Of a stretch of 64,000 bases of DNA, positions 1 to 12,443 are shown piece after piece. The position numbers and the translations under genes were made by a program. The first letter of the stretch is position 1; each line of letters opens with the position of its first letter. The notes beneath the pieces were generated by a model. It did no database searches, was not told the DNA's origin, and was given only the letters and a program-made list of their open reading frames with translations. The stretch lies in assembly GCA_025602905.1 (NCBI GenBank), contig JAHLKI010000004.1, positions 682,001 through 746,000 of the forward strand, given 5' to 3'. The stretch is from Phlyctochytrium arcticum. Its lineage: Eukaryota > Chytridiomycota > Chytridiomycetes > Chytridiales > Chytridiaceae.

Positions 1-2704
1 GAATGCTTCGTTCAGGATTGGTTCAAATTGGTGCGTTACAAGTTTTTGGGGCCCGGGGTTTCTTTTGGCTGACTTTGGTCGAAAGGTTATCCCGTTTACT
101 CGGTGGCATGGTCCCCAGATAGTGACCACATCCTATTCACCAACGGACGAAATCTGATAATAAAGTCATTGCAGCCTGCTAGCAAACCAAATCAGGTATG
201 TTTGGCAAAGATCTCTGATGGGTTACGTGATTTTACTGACGATCGTGATTGTAGTGGAGAGCGCACGACGGGGTCATACTGAAAGTGGATTGGAATTTGG
301 TTAATGGGTTGATTTTGTCCGCGGGAGAAGACAAAAAGTATAAGGCAAGACTCCCACAGTCATGATTGAGCAGGGGTACAGCGATTTCTTATCAGGGGAC
401 CAGGTGTGGGATGGTTTTGGGCGGCAGTTGTTCTCGAGTTCTCCCAACGAATACCCCATTACATCTATCGCGTGGAATCCCAGTGGTGAAATGTTTGCAG
501 TCGGCTCTTACGACTCGTTGCGTGTATGTGACAAGCTTGGGGTATGACTAAACACCTACTGGACATCCCCGAATGTTATCCTAATGTTCAGCCGCCCTTA
601 GTGGTCATATGCTATGGAGAAGACCAGTAGTGGATCCATCTTTGACATCGCCTGGACCCCCGATGGTACGCAAATGGCATGCGCAGGCGGATCTGGGGTA
701 GTGGTGTTTGGACATGTCATACATAGGTAAGTCTGATTTAGCAATCAGGCGTACACAGGAATCCTAAACCATTGTATCAACTAGACGCCTTGAATGGAAA
801 AATCAAGAAGTAACTATATTGGATGATCATCGTATTCACATTCAGGAAGTCCTGCAAGGATCAACCGAGAACTTGGGTAGGTTCCTTTTTCTCACGCATT
901 TGTATAGCAAGAAAAAAAAACCAACGCGTTCAAAGAATTTAGAGATCGAGTTGTAAAAGCTTCGCTCGGTTTTGGATATTTAGTCGTAGCTACTGCCACG
1001 CAATGCCACATTTACAATGAAAGAAATTGGAACACCCCTGCTATTGTAGACATGGCGACAAATGGACGAGTGACATGCATACAGCAGTGCCCCGAGTAAG
1101 TCCACTTGCCCTAAAAGCTCACTAGTGCGATGCTGAGCCCATTGTGCAGGTGCTTTGTCCTGGTGGATACCATTGCTGGAGTCCAAATATTTTCCTATGA
1201 CGGGCGGCTTATGAGCTCACCGAAATATCCTGGGCTGAAGGCCGAGTGTGTCACGCCGCAAACCCTCTCCATTTCATCCGATATCTTGGTCTTGAAAGAC
1301 AAAGCTGACGAGAAAGGTATAGATCAAAATAAAAGCCACATAACACAAGTGTACCCGACCTAACCTCAGTACATCATAGCCATCTTCATATTTGAAACGA
1401 TGACGGGCCGGCCATTGGGAACCGGCCAGATCAAACACACTGTCGATGTCGCAGAACTTGGCTTGAACCAAAGCTCCTCTTCGGTGGACCGGCAATTAGT
1501 TCTTGTCGATAAGAATCGAGATATGTTCATTACTACTGTCATTCGACCTGAATTGAAGAAACTGGGTATGCCATTTTAACAGTGAAGCTTACATTGAACG
1601 ACGCTAACCCGTAAAATAGGAACCATGGTCGAGACCTTTTCCTGGAATTCAGATAACGATTTGCTGGTTGCCATGATGGACTATAAGCTGGTGGTGTGGT
1701 ATTATCCCAACGCAATCTTCGTCGATGAAGACATTGTCCCGCTTACCCGGTTCGAGAAAGATGGCAGGTAACGGGGGCAACCAGTTGAACTACTTAACGT
1801 TACATTTGCTCAAAAGAATTTGATAGTACCTTTGGCAAAAATGCGCAGATAGTGAACTTTATTGGAACCCAATGCACCATTCGTCGCGCAGATGGAGCCT
1901 TGGTCACTGTGAGGTTGGTTTAGATTTTCTCGAAGTGCGCAGCAAGTACAGAACTTAATTTTACCAGTAATGTAACCCCTTTGCCTGCCCTGCTGCAAGA
2001 ACATGCACGAAAGAAGCAATGGGAAGAGGCCATCAAACTATGCAGATATGTCGATGTATGAGTTTCTCTTTCTACATCAATCTTTTTAGCGATTTTTACC
2101 TTATGCGCTTCTAGATACCAGAGCTATGGGCTTGTCTTGCAGCCATGGCGGTTCATGGGCAGGATTTGCACACCGCCGAACTAGCGTATGCAGCTATTGA
2201 TGAGATTTCCAAAGTGCGATATATCACCTACATTCGGGACATTCCCTCATCCGAAGGACGCGCCGCAGAGCTGGCTCTGTTGCGCCGCAAACCACAGGAA
2301 GCTGAGAATATTCTTTTGGCTGCCAACTTGGTGTATCGCGCCATCAGAATGTGGATCAGCCTCTTTAATTGGGAAAGGTATGTAGATGCAGGGTTAGCTA
2401 GCAATGTGATGCGGTATTCATGACAGTCTCAATTGGCAGAGCTCTGGACTTGGCGGTGAAATACAAGACACATGTGGATACTGTTATGTATTTCCGTGAA
2501 AAATACATTAAAGGAATCGGCCGGAGAGAAACCAATCGGAAATTTGTGCAATATGCTCAGAGTGTAAAGTACTATTTTTGCAATCATTTTGAGCGTAATG
2601 CTCATATTTCTCATTAGGTTCAGGTTGACTGGGACAAGATACAAGCAAAGATTGCAATGGAAGAAGATACTGAACGATCGCGGCAGAGCAATCGGGGGCG
2701 ATAG
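1..2704 (+). CDS. IFT80: Intraflagellar transport protein 80 (IFT-B WD40 subunit), 5' partial
   Basis: This is the C-terminal three quarters or so of IFT80, a structural WD-repeat subunit of the IFT-B train that carries cargo along the flagellar axoneme. The window opens inside the first WD40 propeller; the upstream part is missing. Pieces joined across many 50-70 nt introns read [11 protein letters not shown], then [12 protein letters not shown], then HPITS-like WD blades, then [14 protein letters not shown]-like and IRRADG motifs typical of the second propeller. The C-terminal TPR-like part contains [53 protein letters not shown] and a final [19 protein letters not shown], matching animal IFT80 almost block for block. 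The stop is TAG at 2702-2704. Known role of the family: anterograde IFT. Inference: the organism builds a flagellum. Exact internal exon borders near 1300-2000 were not all fixed. Confidence 0.93.
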
Positions 2705-3161
2705 TCTAGACAGGCCCAATTTTTGTATATATGTACATTCCCTGATGATTCATTCCTGGCTTTTTGTGTGCGGTTGCCAAAGCACACGCTGTTTACGTAT
2801 CACATCAAGCACTTGCCAGCTTCCCATTTGTATGTATCTTGCATTTTTGCCACCGTTTTGACAGCTGTCAGGTCAACTTGAGTCGAGCTGTGCCGCCATG
2901 GCGTATCCATAACAACGGGACCGTGTGTTGCACCAGAAACGAACCCTCGCCAATCGAACGCGCAACGGAGAAACCGAGCTCGGACGACTTTCAACGACGA
3001 TTTTGGCAACAACCTGGAACCTTGCTACGCTTTGCTTTTACTCCAGGACAAACGGACGAGTGTTTTCCCAAGCCTGAGTCGTATATGATCAAAGGAGCCG
3101 GTTGTGCGCGCGGGCAATTCCTATCAGTTGTAGATCAGAAATAGAACCGGGTCAAGCGGTT
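2705..3161. other. Intergenic, IFT80 3' end to SWI3 5' leader
   Basis: No gene is recognised. An open frame on the + strand (about 2764-3144) has no family motif and ends just before the SWI3-like start, so it is probably leader or promoter sequence. Confidence 0.5.
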
Positions 3162-5435
3162 ATGGATTTCAACGGACCCGCCGACACCAACGGCTCGCAC
3201 GAGTTTCCTCAGGACGAGAGCTACGAGAATGACCAGGATTCGGATATCCCTCACACGGAGAACAATGATATGGAAGTTGACGCGGAAAATGTCACCGGTC
3301 CCTTGAACGAAAATGAGGACACGGTGGATACGGGGGTGGACCATGAAGGTGGACGAACTGAACACGATCTGGATCACGCACATCACAGCGCTGGTCATAC
3401 AGAAAGGGAAACGGCTCCCAACAGTGATGCTGGGGGTATTGGTAAGTTCAATGCTCTATATGCAGACATGCACGCAACGCATCCGTCCGACACTTACAAT
3501 GTATCATCAGATGGAAGCGGTATGAATGTGAGATTGGCTGAATTGGAATCTGGACCTACCACCGCAACCAAGATGCTCGTGCCTCAAGCGCAGGAGATTA
3601 TCATACCCAGTTACAGCGCTTGGTTCAACATGTCACGAATTCACGATATCGAAAAGCGATCACAGCAAGAATTTTTCAACAACAAGAACAAAAGCAAGAC
3701 GCCTACTGTTTACAAAGACTATCGTGATTTCATGATCAACACTTACAGACTGAACCCTTCGGAATATCTCACTGTTACCGCCTGTCGGCGGAATTTGGCG
3801 GGCGATGTATGCGCAATAATAAGAGTGCACGCATTCCTGGAGCAGTGGGGTTTGATTAATTATCAGGTATGTAGGGAAAACTCATTTGGAGAATGGAAAT
3901 AAGCTCACAGCTTTATGTAGGTGGACGCTGATTCGCGGCCCTCAACCGTAGGCCCGGCATTTACTGGCCATTTCCGCGTTACCGCAGACACGCCTCGTGG
4001 ATTGCAACCACTCTACCCTGCCGCGCCGCTTTTGAAAACAGAGCCAAAGCTCCCATCGCGAGATGATAGAACGGGGCATGCCGGTGACCTGCACGACAAG
4101 TCGGAAAATTCGACATCGTTACGATTCACGAAAAACATATACGAGAGTGCCATAAATCCATCTCGGAAACACAGCATAGATGCAGAAGTGGACGAGTCGA
4201 CAACAAATCCGCCGGCCAAAAGAGTAAAGCACAATTGTGCTACTTGCGGGGTTGACTGCAGTCGGCAACGATACCACAACACGAAGACACCGTCAATGGA
4301 AATATGTGACAATTGTTACCTGGAGGGTCGCTTTCCATCGAATATGTATTCCGGCGACTTTATCCGTATGGAGGATCGTCCCACAAAGCAAGGGAGCGAG
4401 GACAAGTGGACAGAGCAAGAAACATTACTTCTTCTCGAGGGTATCGAGTTGTTTGATGAAGATTGGAACAAGGTATCAGAACATGTCGGCACCCGGACCC
4501 GGGATCAGTGTGTTCTTCACTTCTTGCAACTGCCCATCGAGGATCCGTATGTGGGAGCAAAGACGGGTGATTTGGGGCCCTTACAGTTCCATCGCACTCC
4601 GTTTTCTGCCGCGGATAACCCAATTTTGAGTCTCACCGCGTTCTTGGCATCAGTGGTAGAACCAAAAGTGGCAGCAGCAGCAGCCAAGGCCGCGATTGAA
4701 CAGCTGCAGCCAAGCACCACGATGGAAAAGGAGTCTACCCAGGAGGATGGTTTAGCGTCAGCGAAGGGACATCGTGCCGAAAGGCGTCCTACCCAATCTC
4801 CAGGGCCCAAGTCTGAGGAGTCAGAGTCAACTGGTCGAACATCGGGTGTTCAGGCAATCCCAATTTCAACCGAGGATGAAGAAGCCTCACCCAAGGAACG
4901 TACCGCAGAAGACGCAAACACTGGGGAACAGATGGAGATGGATCAGGAAGAACCCAAAGAGGGCGGGGATGCCAGCGCTGGCCCTGAAAAGCGATCAGAT
5001 ACTAATTTACAAAAGGCGGCCGCCGTTGCCATCGCATCGGCAGGCGCCAAAGCTCACGTTATTGGCGGCCATGCCACATCAGAGTTACAAGCCCTCACCC
5101 TCGCATTAATACAAACTCAAATCCGCAAACTTGATGCCAAAATGCACCACTTTGAGGAGATGGAGTCCCTGCTCGAAGATGAACGGAAGGAAATCGAGCG
5201 GGAAAAGCAGCGCTTATACATGGACCGAGTGGCGTTCCGTCGAACGGTGCTCCAATGGGAGGCGCGACAAGCGGGACAACACCTCGAGCAAGGCAGTCAG
5301 CATGCAGAAGACATCAAAGGCCGCAGTTTGGGAGATTTCAGTAGCAATGGGAGAGCCAGTCGAGTGGAGCTCCTGGCACATGAGAGCAGCGCCGCGACAC
5401 AAGACGGGGAAAACTTTCTTCTCAGTATCGGTTAG
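3162..5435 (+). CDS. SWI3/RSC8/SMARCC-type SWIRM-SANT subunit of a SWI/SNF-class chromatin remodeller
   Basis: Scaffold subunit of SWI/SNF or RSC nucleosome remodelling complexes, acting in the nucleus. The ATG at 3162 follows an in-frame stretch without better support. Order: acidic N-terminus; SWIRM domain (about residues 140-240, [20 protein letters not shown] ... [17 protein letters not shown]); Cys-rich ZZ-like finger (CATCGVDC ... [14 protein letters not shown]); SANT domain ([20 protein letters not shown] ... [19 protein letters not shown]); C-terminal SWIRM-associated coiled coil ([20 protein letters not shown]). An intron is clear at 3867-3920. A second, 69-nt candidate (3442-3510, GTAAGT..CAG) is a multiple of three and stop-free, so it could be retained; the protein is 739 aa with it and 716 aa without. 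Which complex it belongs to cannot be told from one subunit. Confidence 0.92.
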
Positions 5436-5647
5436 ATGAGATTTGCTGTACATATTATCTATATATCATTTGTACTTTTGATCAAATTTCTGCCCGATCT
5501 TCTTACTCGATTCCGTTATGCTGCTTATGCACCGGCGTGGAACCGCGCTCCTGGCATGACATCACGGACTTATTGCTTGCTGGCTTTCCTGGACTTTATT
5601 CTACAGCGAAAACTGCTGATTTTGTTCATAAATCCTGTCATTTACAC

Positions 5648-5693
5648 CATATGAAACGCGGAATCCAGGTCATATGAAACGCGGAATCCAGGT
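5648..5693. repeat. Perfect 23-bp tandem duplication covering a first exon and its splice donor
   Basis: Two identical 23-bp units (5648-5670 and 5671-5693) each contain an ATG, five further codons and the following GT. Each unit by itself could act as the first coding exon of the downstream AlkB-like gene. Confidence 0.85.
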
Positions 5694-6633
5694 CTAATAA
5701 TTTGTTCGAACGGATAGGAGACTTTTGAATAGATACTAATGTAAGGTATTCATACAGGAATCATCGGATGGACCATCACCCAAAAAGGGCAAGATCACAA
5801 AGGACGTAGTTGGGATTTTCGAAAATACGAGGCACCACGACATCAGTGCTCCCGACTTTGATCTTGCAGCGGGATTCAAAAACCAAATCCCTGGGCGAAA
5901 CATCAAGAAAAATCCTGGGCTGGACTTGGTGCTGTACAAACCGTTTATCGCACGACCAACGTCGCGGCATTTGTACAAATATTTGCTTGGATGTTTGCCA
6001 TGGCATCGAGTCCAGTACAGTACCAGGGGCATCAACATCACCACTCCGCGCTACACCACAGTTTTTGGCTGCGATGAGACTGGAGCCGTGAAGGAAAGCT
6101 ATCATCGCCGGCCTCGCGAGCTCCCTGTCATTCTCTTGAACCTCAAAGCTGAAGTGGAGAAGCGCACGGGTGCTCACTTCAATTTCGTTCTGCTTAACTT
6201 TTACGCGGGAGGGAGCGACAGTATATCCTATCATTCGGACGATGAAACGTTCTTGGGACCAAACCCAACCATTGCCTCACTTTCCCTGGGAGGTACCAGA
6301 GACTTTTTAATGAAACACAAGAAGGAGAAAAGCCGGACCGAGAAGTTTATGCTCGAGGATGGAGATCTACTGTTGATGCGCGGGGAAACACAGACTCAGT
6401 GGTTGCATGCGGTGCCAAAACGTGCCACGGCCCAGCCTAGGATAAACATCACCTTCCGAAAGGCAATCAACGTCCATGCTACAAACAACTATTATCGGTA
6501 TAATGTGGGCGACGGAGGGGTTTTACGGTTCGTTGACGGGAAAATGGTAGCGGCGTCGGCAGCCGGAAAGGACGGAATGGATGCGGACAAATGTAGCAGC
6601 TCGCACAACAATGAGAAGGATCCGGTCGAGTAA
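5674..6633 (+). CDS. AlkB-family Fe(II)/2-oxoglutarate dioxygenase (ALKBH2/3-like nucleic-acid demethylase)
   Basis: Likely removes alkyl groups from DNA or RNA bases by oxidative demethylation. The core is LLNFYAGGSDSISYHSDDE, giving the metal ligands His and Asp (HSD), with a distal His in WLHAVPK and the 2-oxoglutarate-binding RINITFRKA motif (R-x-N-x-T-F-R). GGTRDFLMKHK matches the substrate-side strand of the ALKBH2/3 group. The short first exon encodes MKRGIQ and joins ESSDGPSPKKGK after a 66-nt intron (5692-5757, branch TACTAAT). That exon is present twice in tandem, so the ATG at 5651 with a donor at 5669 would give the same 297-aa protein. Reading through both copies hits a stop. The nuclear-like basic N-terminus fits DNA repair, but substrate is not decided. 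Confidence 0.88.
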
Positions 6634-6925
6634 CGACAATGTATTCAAATTAGATAGGCACTGCTATACATATAACGCTGATAGTTAACCACCGTCCATT
6701 GTAGTTTGGTGAAGATTGCTCTATTGGTTTACTCGAGCAGTCACGTCTGAAAGTCTCAAATTTCCGACGACGGCGTGACTCAGGAGACCGCAAAAGTTGC
6801 AAATTCCGACGAGCTGCGAAATCTCAAACGCATATATACTCCGACCAAGTTTCCCCCAAACAAACATTGAACCTTACAAGGAGATCAAACACACTCAGGA
6901 GCTCGAGGTCCCTTAGCCAACCGCC

Positions 6926-9732
6926 ATGTTGCGGCCAGTTCTGCAATCAGGTCGCCTTTCGGCCTCTCGACCTTGTCCTTCACGCCGTAGCCACCGATCC
7001 CCGTCACTTTCTTTTCCAACACAACCCTTTCGTCGAGCGATATGGACGAATCCAGGTCAAACTTCATTTCGGAATCCACGGAACAGTCGAACTGGTGGAG
7101 AATCTGGCCGGTGGGGGAATGGCGGTCAGCACCAGCAGCGACGAACGATTTTTGGGCCTGCGCGGGCTACCTTCTCTCTTCTTCGAATGACGGTAGCAGC
7201 AGTATCGGCAGGAGGTGGTGCGGCAGCCTATGTCGGGTATAAAATGGATGGTGAGTGCCTTTACACGCTCTGAGATTTGATTCTTTGCCATTATATTGAT
7301 TATATGACTCCCCTGTAGAGTTCCAGAAAGAGTATATACCTGATTGGATGAAAGGTGCCCTGAGCAAAATGACTGATGCTGTCAACAATATGGATTTATC
7401 AAATTTCGACCTTCCCAAATTCGATCTTCCCAACATCCAGCTTCCCGATTTCCCAGATTTCAATGTGGATCTATCAAAATTCTCATTGCCCGACATCTTA
7501 CCCGACACCCCACCAGTATTCAAAGGAATGGAAGCAGCTGCAGAGAAGTTTGATGCCATGAGTGCGGCTGCATTAAGCCGGGCGGACGAACGTGTTGGCT
7601 CATCTACGGCCGCGAAAGACGTCCCAGTTGCTGCGAACATAGTACAGCATAATAGCGTTCCCACCAAGAGCAGTATGACCCCACCCGATCAGGACCTCAT
7701 GGTTTTGACCAAAAAACTGATTGAAATTCGCAATCTGTTGAAAACTGTGGATAATAATGCTAGTATGACACTCCCGAGTATCGTGGTGATTGGATCCCAA
7801 AGCTCGGGAAAAAGCTCTGTATTGGAGGCTATCGTGGGACACGAGTTTCTGCCCAAGGGAAACAACATGGTCACGCGCCGACCCATTGAGCTGACGCTAG
7901 TGCACACGCCTGGGTCCACGGAAGACTACGCCGAATTCCCTCAACTTGGTCTTGGGAAGGTAAAGGACTTTAGCAATGTGCAAAAGACCTTGAAGGATCT
8001 TAACTTGGCTGTCTCTGACGCTGAGTGCGTATCAAACAAGCCTATTGAGCTCCGCATTTACTCGCCAAACGTGCCCGATCTGTCTTTGGTGGATTTGCCT
8101 GGGTTCATTCAAATCAACAACCGGGATCAGCCCGAGATTTTGAAGGAAAAGATTACGGAACTATGCGAATCCTATATTCGGGAACCCAATATCATTCTGG
8201 CTGTGTGCGCCGCGGATGTCGATTTAGCAAATTCGGAAGCTTTGCGGGCCAGCCGGAAAGTGGATCCCCGAGGTAGACGTACTATCGGAGTTATAACCAA
8301 GATGGACCTCGTCGATCAAGATAATGGGGTGGGCATCCTGACCAATAAGAACTACCCATTGCAACTTGGATACATTGGTGTTGTCTGCGGAAAGTCGGGT
8401 GGTGGGGTTATGTCGAATGCCCTCATTCGTTCAGAAGATGCATTCTTCAAGTCACATCCCGCATACCGCTCCAATGATGTTATGGTAGGCACGGGTACCC
8501 TGCGACGTCGACTCATGGAAGTCCTTGAAACGTATATGGGCAAATCGCTGAATTCCATTTCGGACGCGGTACAGACCGAGCTGGAGGAGGCGCGGTATCA
8601 ATTCAAAGTCCACTACAACGATCGCAAAATCAGTGCCGAGAGTTATGTCGCAGAATCAATTGATACCTTGAAGCAACGGTTCAAGGAGTTTGCCAAGGGG
8701 TTTGGCAAGCCACAGGTTCGAGAGGAAGTACGAGCAATGCTGGAACAGCGATTACTGGATATATGCCGGGACATGTACTGGACCGACCCGCGAATTGCCA
8801 ATCTACCAAAACTGTGCTTAACCGATCCCTATTGGGCTGCGCGTCTTGATATTGGTTCGGGAGCCCTGACCAAGTCTGGAGTAGGCCGGTCATCGGTTCA
8901 ACTGGTAGTTGACGTGCTCATGCGCAATATGGAACGGCTCACATCTACCGATCCCTGGATGTACCATGATGACGGCCGGAAAAGAGTTTTGGAATTCAGC
9001 AACGATTTGCTCCGCGCAAAATTCAACACGGCCGTGGACCAGGTTGAAAACACCATCAAGCCGTACAAGTTTGAAGTTGAATGTACCGAACTTGAGTGGC
9101 AGGAAGGGCAGAAGCGCGCCGTCCATATGCTGGAGACTCAACTGAAAGACTCACAAGGCAATCTTCAGGGAATTATGTCCTCAGTTGGACGGCGAAAGTT
9201 GAAGCAAGCAGTCAAGTATGTTCAGAAGGTGGATCGCGAAGAGGAAATCCGCAGGCAACAACAACCACAACACTCGTCACCCAAGGGCAACGATAAAAAC
9301 TCGGAAACTCAGCCTGATTTAGCCGACTCCAACCCTGGGTTCAATGTCAAACTAGTGGAACGGGCACGAGACGCGTTAACCCTGCAAACCCATATTGCTC
9401 AGTTGTCAGCCCGTCTCTCCGCGACCAAGTCGCGGCAATGTTCCACCGCAGAAAACAAGGCGTGTTGCCCCGAAGTCTACCTCTCTGTCGTCGCCGAAAA
9501 ATTGACCTACACGGCCGTCATGTTTATCTGGGTCGAGCTTCTAAACGAATTCTTCTTCCAACTCCCCCGCGAAATCGACAACCAACTGTATCATGACCTG
9601 ACCAAGCGCGAAATCCGACAATTTGCGGCAGAAAATCCAGTGGTACAACGGCATTTGGAAGTCCAGGACAAGAAAGCTACTCTGGAAATCGTGATGGAAA
9701 AGTTAAGGGATCTCCAAAAGAAGAAGCAGTAA
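6926..9732 (+). CDS. MGM1: Mitochondrial dynamin-like GTPase MGM1/OPA1/MSP1
   Basis: Inner-membrane fusion GTPase that also shapes cristae. Exon 1 (6926-7250) encodes an Arg/Ser-rich mitochondrial presequence and a hydrophobic anchor (MTVAAVSAGGGAAAYVGYKM); exon 2 is 7319-9732; the product is 912 aa, normal for the family. The GTPase domain shows G1 GSQSSGKSSVLEAIVG, a TRRPIEL switch, G3 DLPGF and G4 TKMDLVD, followed by the middle/stalk region and a C-terminal GTPase effector-like helix (LPREIDNQLYHDLTKREI). The segment between anchor and GTPase domain is built of repeated LP-x-F units (FDLPKFDLP, LPDFPDF, FSLPDILP), where the rhomboid protease would be expected to cut. A perfect TGACTCA lies 144 bp before the ATG; its meaning is unknown. 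Confidence 0.95.
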
Positions 9733-10101
9733 TGCCTTTTTCCCAGTTGCCCCCCTTCACTTTGCCACCCTTCGAGTGAATTCATCCCATTATCTCCCTT
9801 TATATAGATCCTTCTGTTGCTACCTCTACATCATACCTTGCCATATATATACATGTATTCTCCATAGCTATAAGCGCAGGCCTTTGGGTGCGTGAAATTT
9901 GACTATACACGAGCGCGAAATTGCCGCCAATTGATGAGTTGGTTGATACACGTGCGGGGGGAGCAGTTGGAACAAGATTCAAGATTTGCAAGTGACAGCT
10001 TTGACCACCAAACTCATCATTCTATAATAGCTTCTGCATCTCTCAGAAAGCTTCATCCGTAGGAGAGAACACTATCAAGTGCCACAATCAAACTGTACGG
10101 A
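9733..10101. other. Intergenic between MGM1 and a membrane-anchored protein gene
   Basis: No gene seen. The interval has a CACGTG E-box core at 9949-9954, about 150 bp before the next ATG, and AT-rich TATATATA-type sequence near 9843. Confidence 0.4.
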
Positions 10102-11257
10102 ATGAACCTCATTTACGCCGCAATCGTGTCGGCCATCCTGGCCTATCTCTGGATTGCGCATCCCGCAGATCAAGACAGCAAAAAGGGACAATCCAGCAAC
10201 AAGAAAGACGGCGTGGAGTTCCTGCCAGGTGCACCCAATCCTAACGTCTCGAGCGGGGGAGCCAAGAAGCGGAAAACAAAAAAGAATAAGAAGGGATCGA
10301 AAGACAAAGGGGATACCGACGATGTGGATGATCAAGAGGGAAAGCCAACTACAGATGGCGCTAAGGAGGAAGGCGTTACATCAAGGAAAGCAAAAGCGGG
10401 CCGAAAGAGGGGAGACGCTGATAGTTTGGGGGCAGGGGTTTCCACATCCGTTGTGGAAGAGCCGAAATTAGTGAAGAATACCGGGAAACTTACGAATACA
10501 AGTACTGGTAAACAAAAGGGCAAGTCAAAGCCGGAAGTGCGCACCGACAACAAATCAGAAACTCCAACTGTAATCGTGACGGAAGAGCCCGAATCAACCA
10601 GCGTTGCGCCTGAGCAGGAAAGTAAGGCCAGCAACGATGGGGAGTCGCGGAGTGACAAACGAAAGATAGTACCCTCGGAAAGCGTAACAGCGGTAGCACC
10701 CGACATGGGTACCGATGACGGCCCGGACTACATGTCGCGCGTCTTGCGGCTCAGGGGACAAGATGAGCTGTCTGCAACGGAATTAGAGGAAGAGGAGGGC
10801 TGGCAGATGGTAGATGTACGCGCCAGTGAGTAGATCGAAACTTGTCTTTTACAAATCAAAAGGACTCCTGCTGATATCAATCTCAGAAAATAAGCAACCA
10901 AAAAGTCGAACTCCAGCCCCAGTCTCAGCAGCTACGGCTGCCCCGCTTGCCGTGATTGCTGCAGAAGATCCTTCAAAGCTGACCAAAAAACAGCGAGAGA
11001 ATCTGCGAAAGGCCGAACGCATTAAAGCCGCCAAGAACTCATCGGTTGATGGACAAGAAGTGCGTTTGCAGCAATATCGAAAGGAGCAAGAGCGAAATTG
11101 GGTCAAAAATCAAGCTCAGCAGGAGCAAGCGGCCATGCGGGCCAGGGCCTTACAAGGGACATCTGTATCTGTACCTACAGCGCCTGCTTCTTCTGCATCT
11201 GCAGCGCCTGCTTCCTCTTCGGGTGGTGAATGGGATGGTAAAGGGATCTGGGACTGA
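10102..11257 (+). CDS. N-terminally membrane-anchored, Lys/Glu-rich protein of unknown function
   Basis: I do not recognise a named family. Two exons (10102-10825 and 10887-11257; 60-nt intron) give 364 aa. Residues 3-18 (LIYAAIVSAILAYLWIA) form a single membrane helix or signal anchor, followed by a very basic KKRKTKKNKKGSKDKG stretch and a low-complexity acidic/Ser-Thr region. A short conserved-looking block EEEEGWQMVDVRAK lies just before the splice site, then a charged helical region TKKQRENLRKAERIKAAK with likely coiled coil, and an Ala/Ser-rich tail ending in EWDGKGIWD. The topology suggests an ER or vesicle membrane protein with a long cytosolic tail; the GW..V plus KKQRxN layout resembles uncharacterised fungal proteins, which is a memory-based impression only. 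Confidence 0.7.
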
Positions 11258-11438
11258 TGTATCATAAGGCTTGAAAAGTAATGCGCTATATGCATCATGA
11301 GCGAACATAAACAAATGTATACAAATAGGTCGAACAACACCTTCGTTGAAAGTCGTTGTTGACAGTTTTGACAGTAGTGTCAAGCCAGTGAAGCCACGCA
11401 AGAATTGGGACTCAACTCACACTCAACACTTGTCCAAA

Positions 11439-12443
11439 ATGGCAACCAAATCGTTTCGACTGGCTCTGGTACAACTTTTGGTTGGTCATAACAAAGAAGT
11501 CAACCTGCGGAATGCGAGGGCGAAAGTACTAGAAGCAGCCAAGAATGGTGCACAGGTTGTCGTGCTGCCAGGTTCGTCGCCAGTGGAAAAAACTGCTCTT
11601 GCCTCCCACTAAAGGAACCTCTTCAGAATGCTTCAACTCTCCTTACGGCACAAACTTCTTTCATCAGTATGCCGAGCCGCTGGAGGGAGGTCCATCTACC
11701 AAGGCCTTGAAGGAAATTGCTCAAGAGGCCGGTGTTTACCTGGTGGGCGGATCCATACCGGAGAAAGATGGCAAGACATTTTATAATACCTGCACAATAT
11801 GGGACCCAAAGGGAACAAGATTGGGTGTACATCGGAAGGTAAACAACAGAGATGCTTTTCAAGCGATGACAGTATAAATAAACCAGTTTCAGATCCACCT
11901 CTTCGACATCGATGTCCCCGGGAAGATCAAATTCAAAGAATCCGAGATTTTATCGCCCGGTTCGAAACCCACACACTTTTCCACGCCATGGGGTAACATT
12001 GGCGTCGGGGTATGTTACGATATACGATTCCCAGAGCTGGCCATGATTGCCGCACGGAAGGGCTGTATCGCCATGCTCTACCCGGGAGCTTTCAATATGA
12101 CTACAGGACCATTGCATGTAGGTTTGCGACGACGACCTCTTTTGATAAGACACATACTCATATGAGCTGCAAGTGGGAACTACTTCAGCGTGCACGAGCG
12201 TTGGACAATCAGATCTATGTTGCAGCGTGCTCTCCCGCTCGCGATGCCAGCGCCGGATACACTGCCTGGGGCCATTCGTCTATAGTTGATCCGATGGGAC
12301 AAGTTGTGGCCACGACGGAGGAAAAGGAGGATATCGTTTACGGAGAGGTGTCGGGAACGGTGATTGAAGAGACACGGACGGCCATTCCAGTGACCACGCA
12401 ACGGCGTTTTGACATTTATACCGACGTGGCAGCCGACCAGTGA
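11439..12443 (+). CDS. NIT2: Nitrilase-superfamily omega-amidase (NIT2-like)
   Basis: Likely hydrolyses alpha-ketoglutaramate and alpha-ketosuccinamate to the keto acid and ammonia, a metabolite-repair step of glutamine and asparagine transamination. Four exons (11439-11571, 11627-11838, 11893-12117, 12174-12443) give 279 aa, close to the 276 aa of animal NIT2. The catalytic Glu-Lys-Cys triad is visible: [10 protein letters not shown] (Glu split by intron 1), HRKIHLFDID, and [16 protein letters not shown]. The substrate-pocket block [20 protein letters not shown] and the [14 protein letters not shown]-terminus are typical. The introns are 54-56 nt. Localisation is probably cytosolic; no presequence is evident. 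Confidence 0.93.

Noticed and set aside
2764..3144. 126-codon open frame between IFT80 and the SWI3-like gene
   Set aside because: No recognisable motif, Cys/Pro-rich composition unlike a folded protein, and placement in the likely leader/promoter of the next gene.
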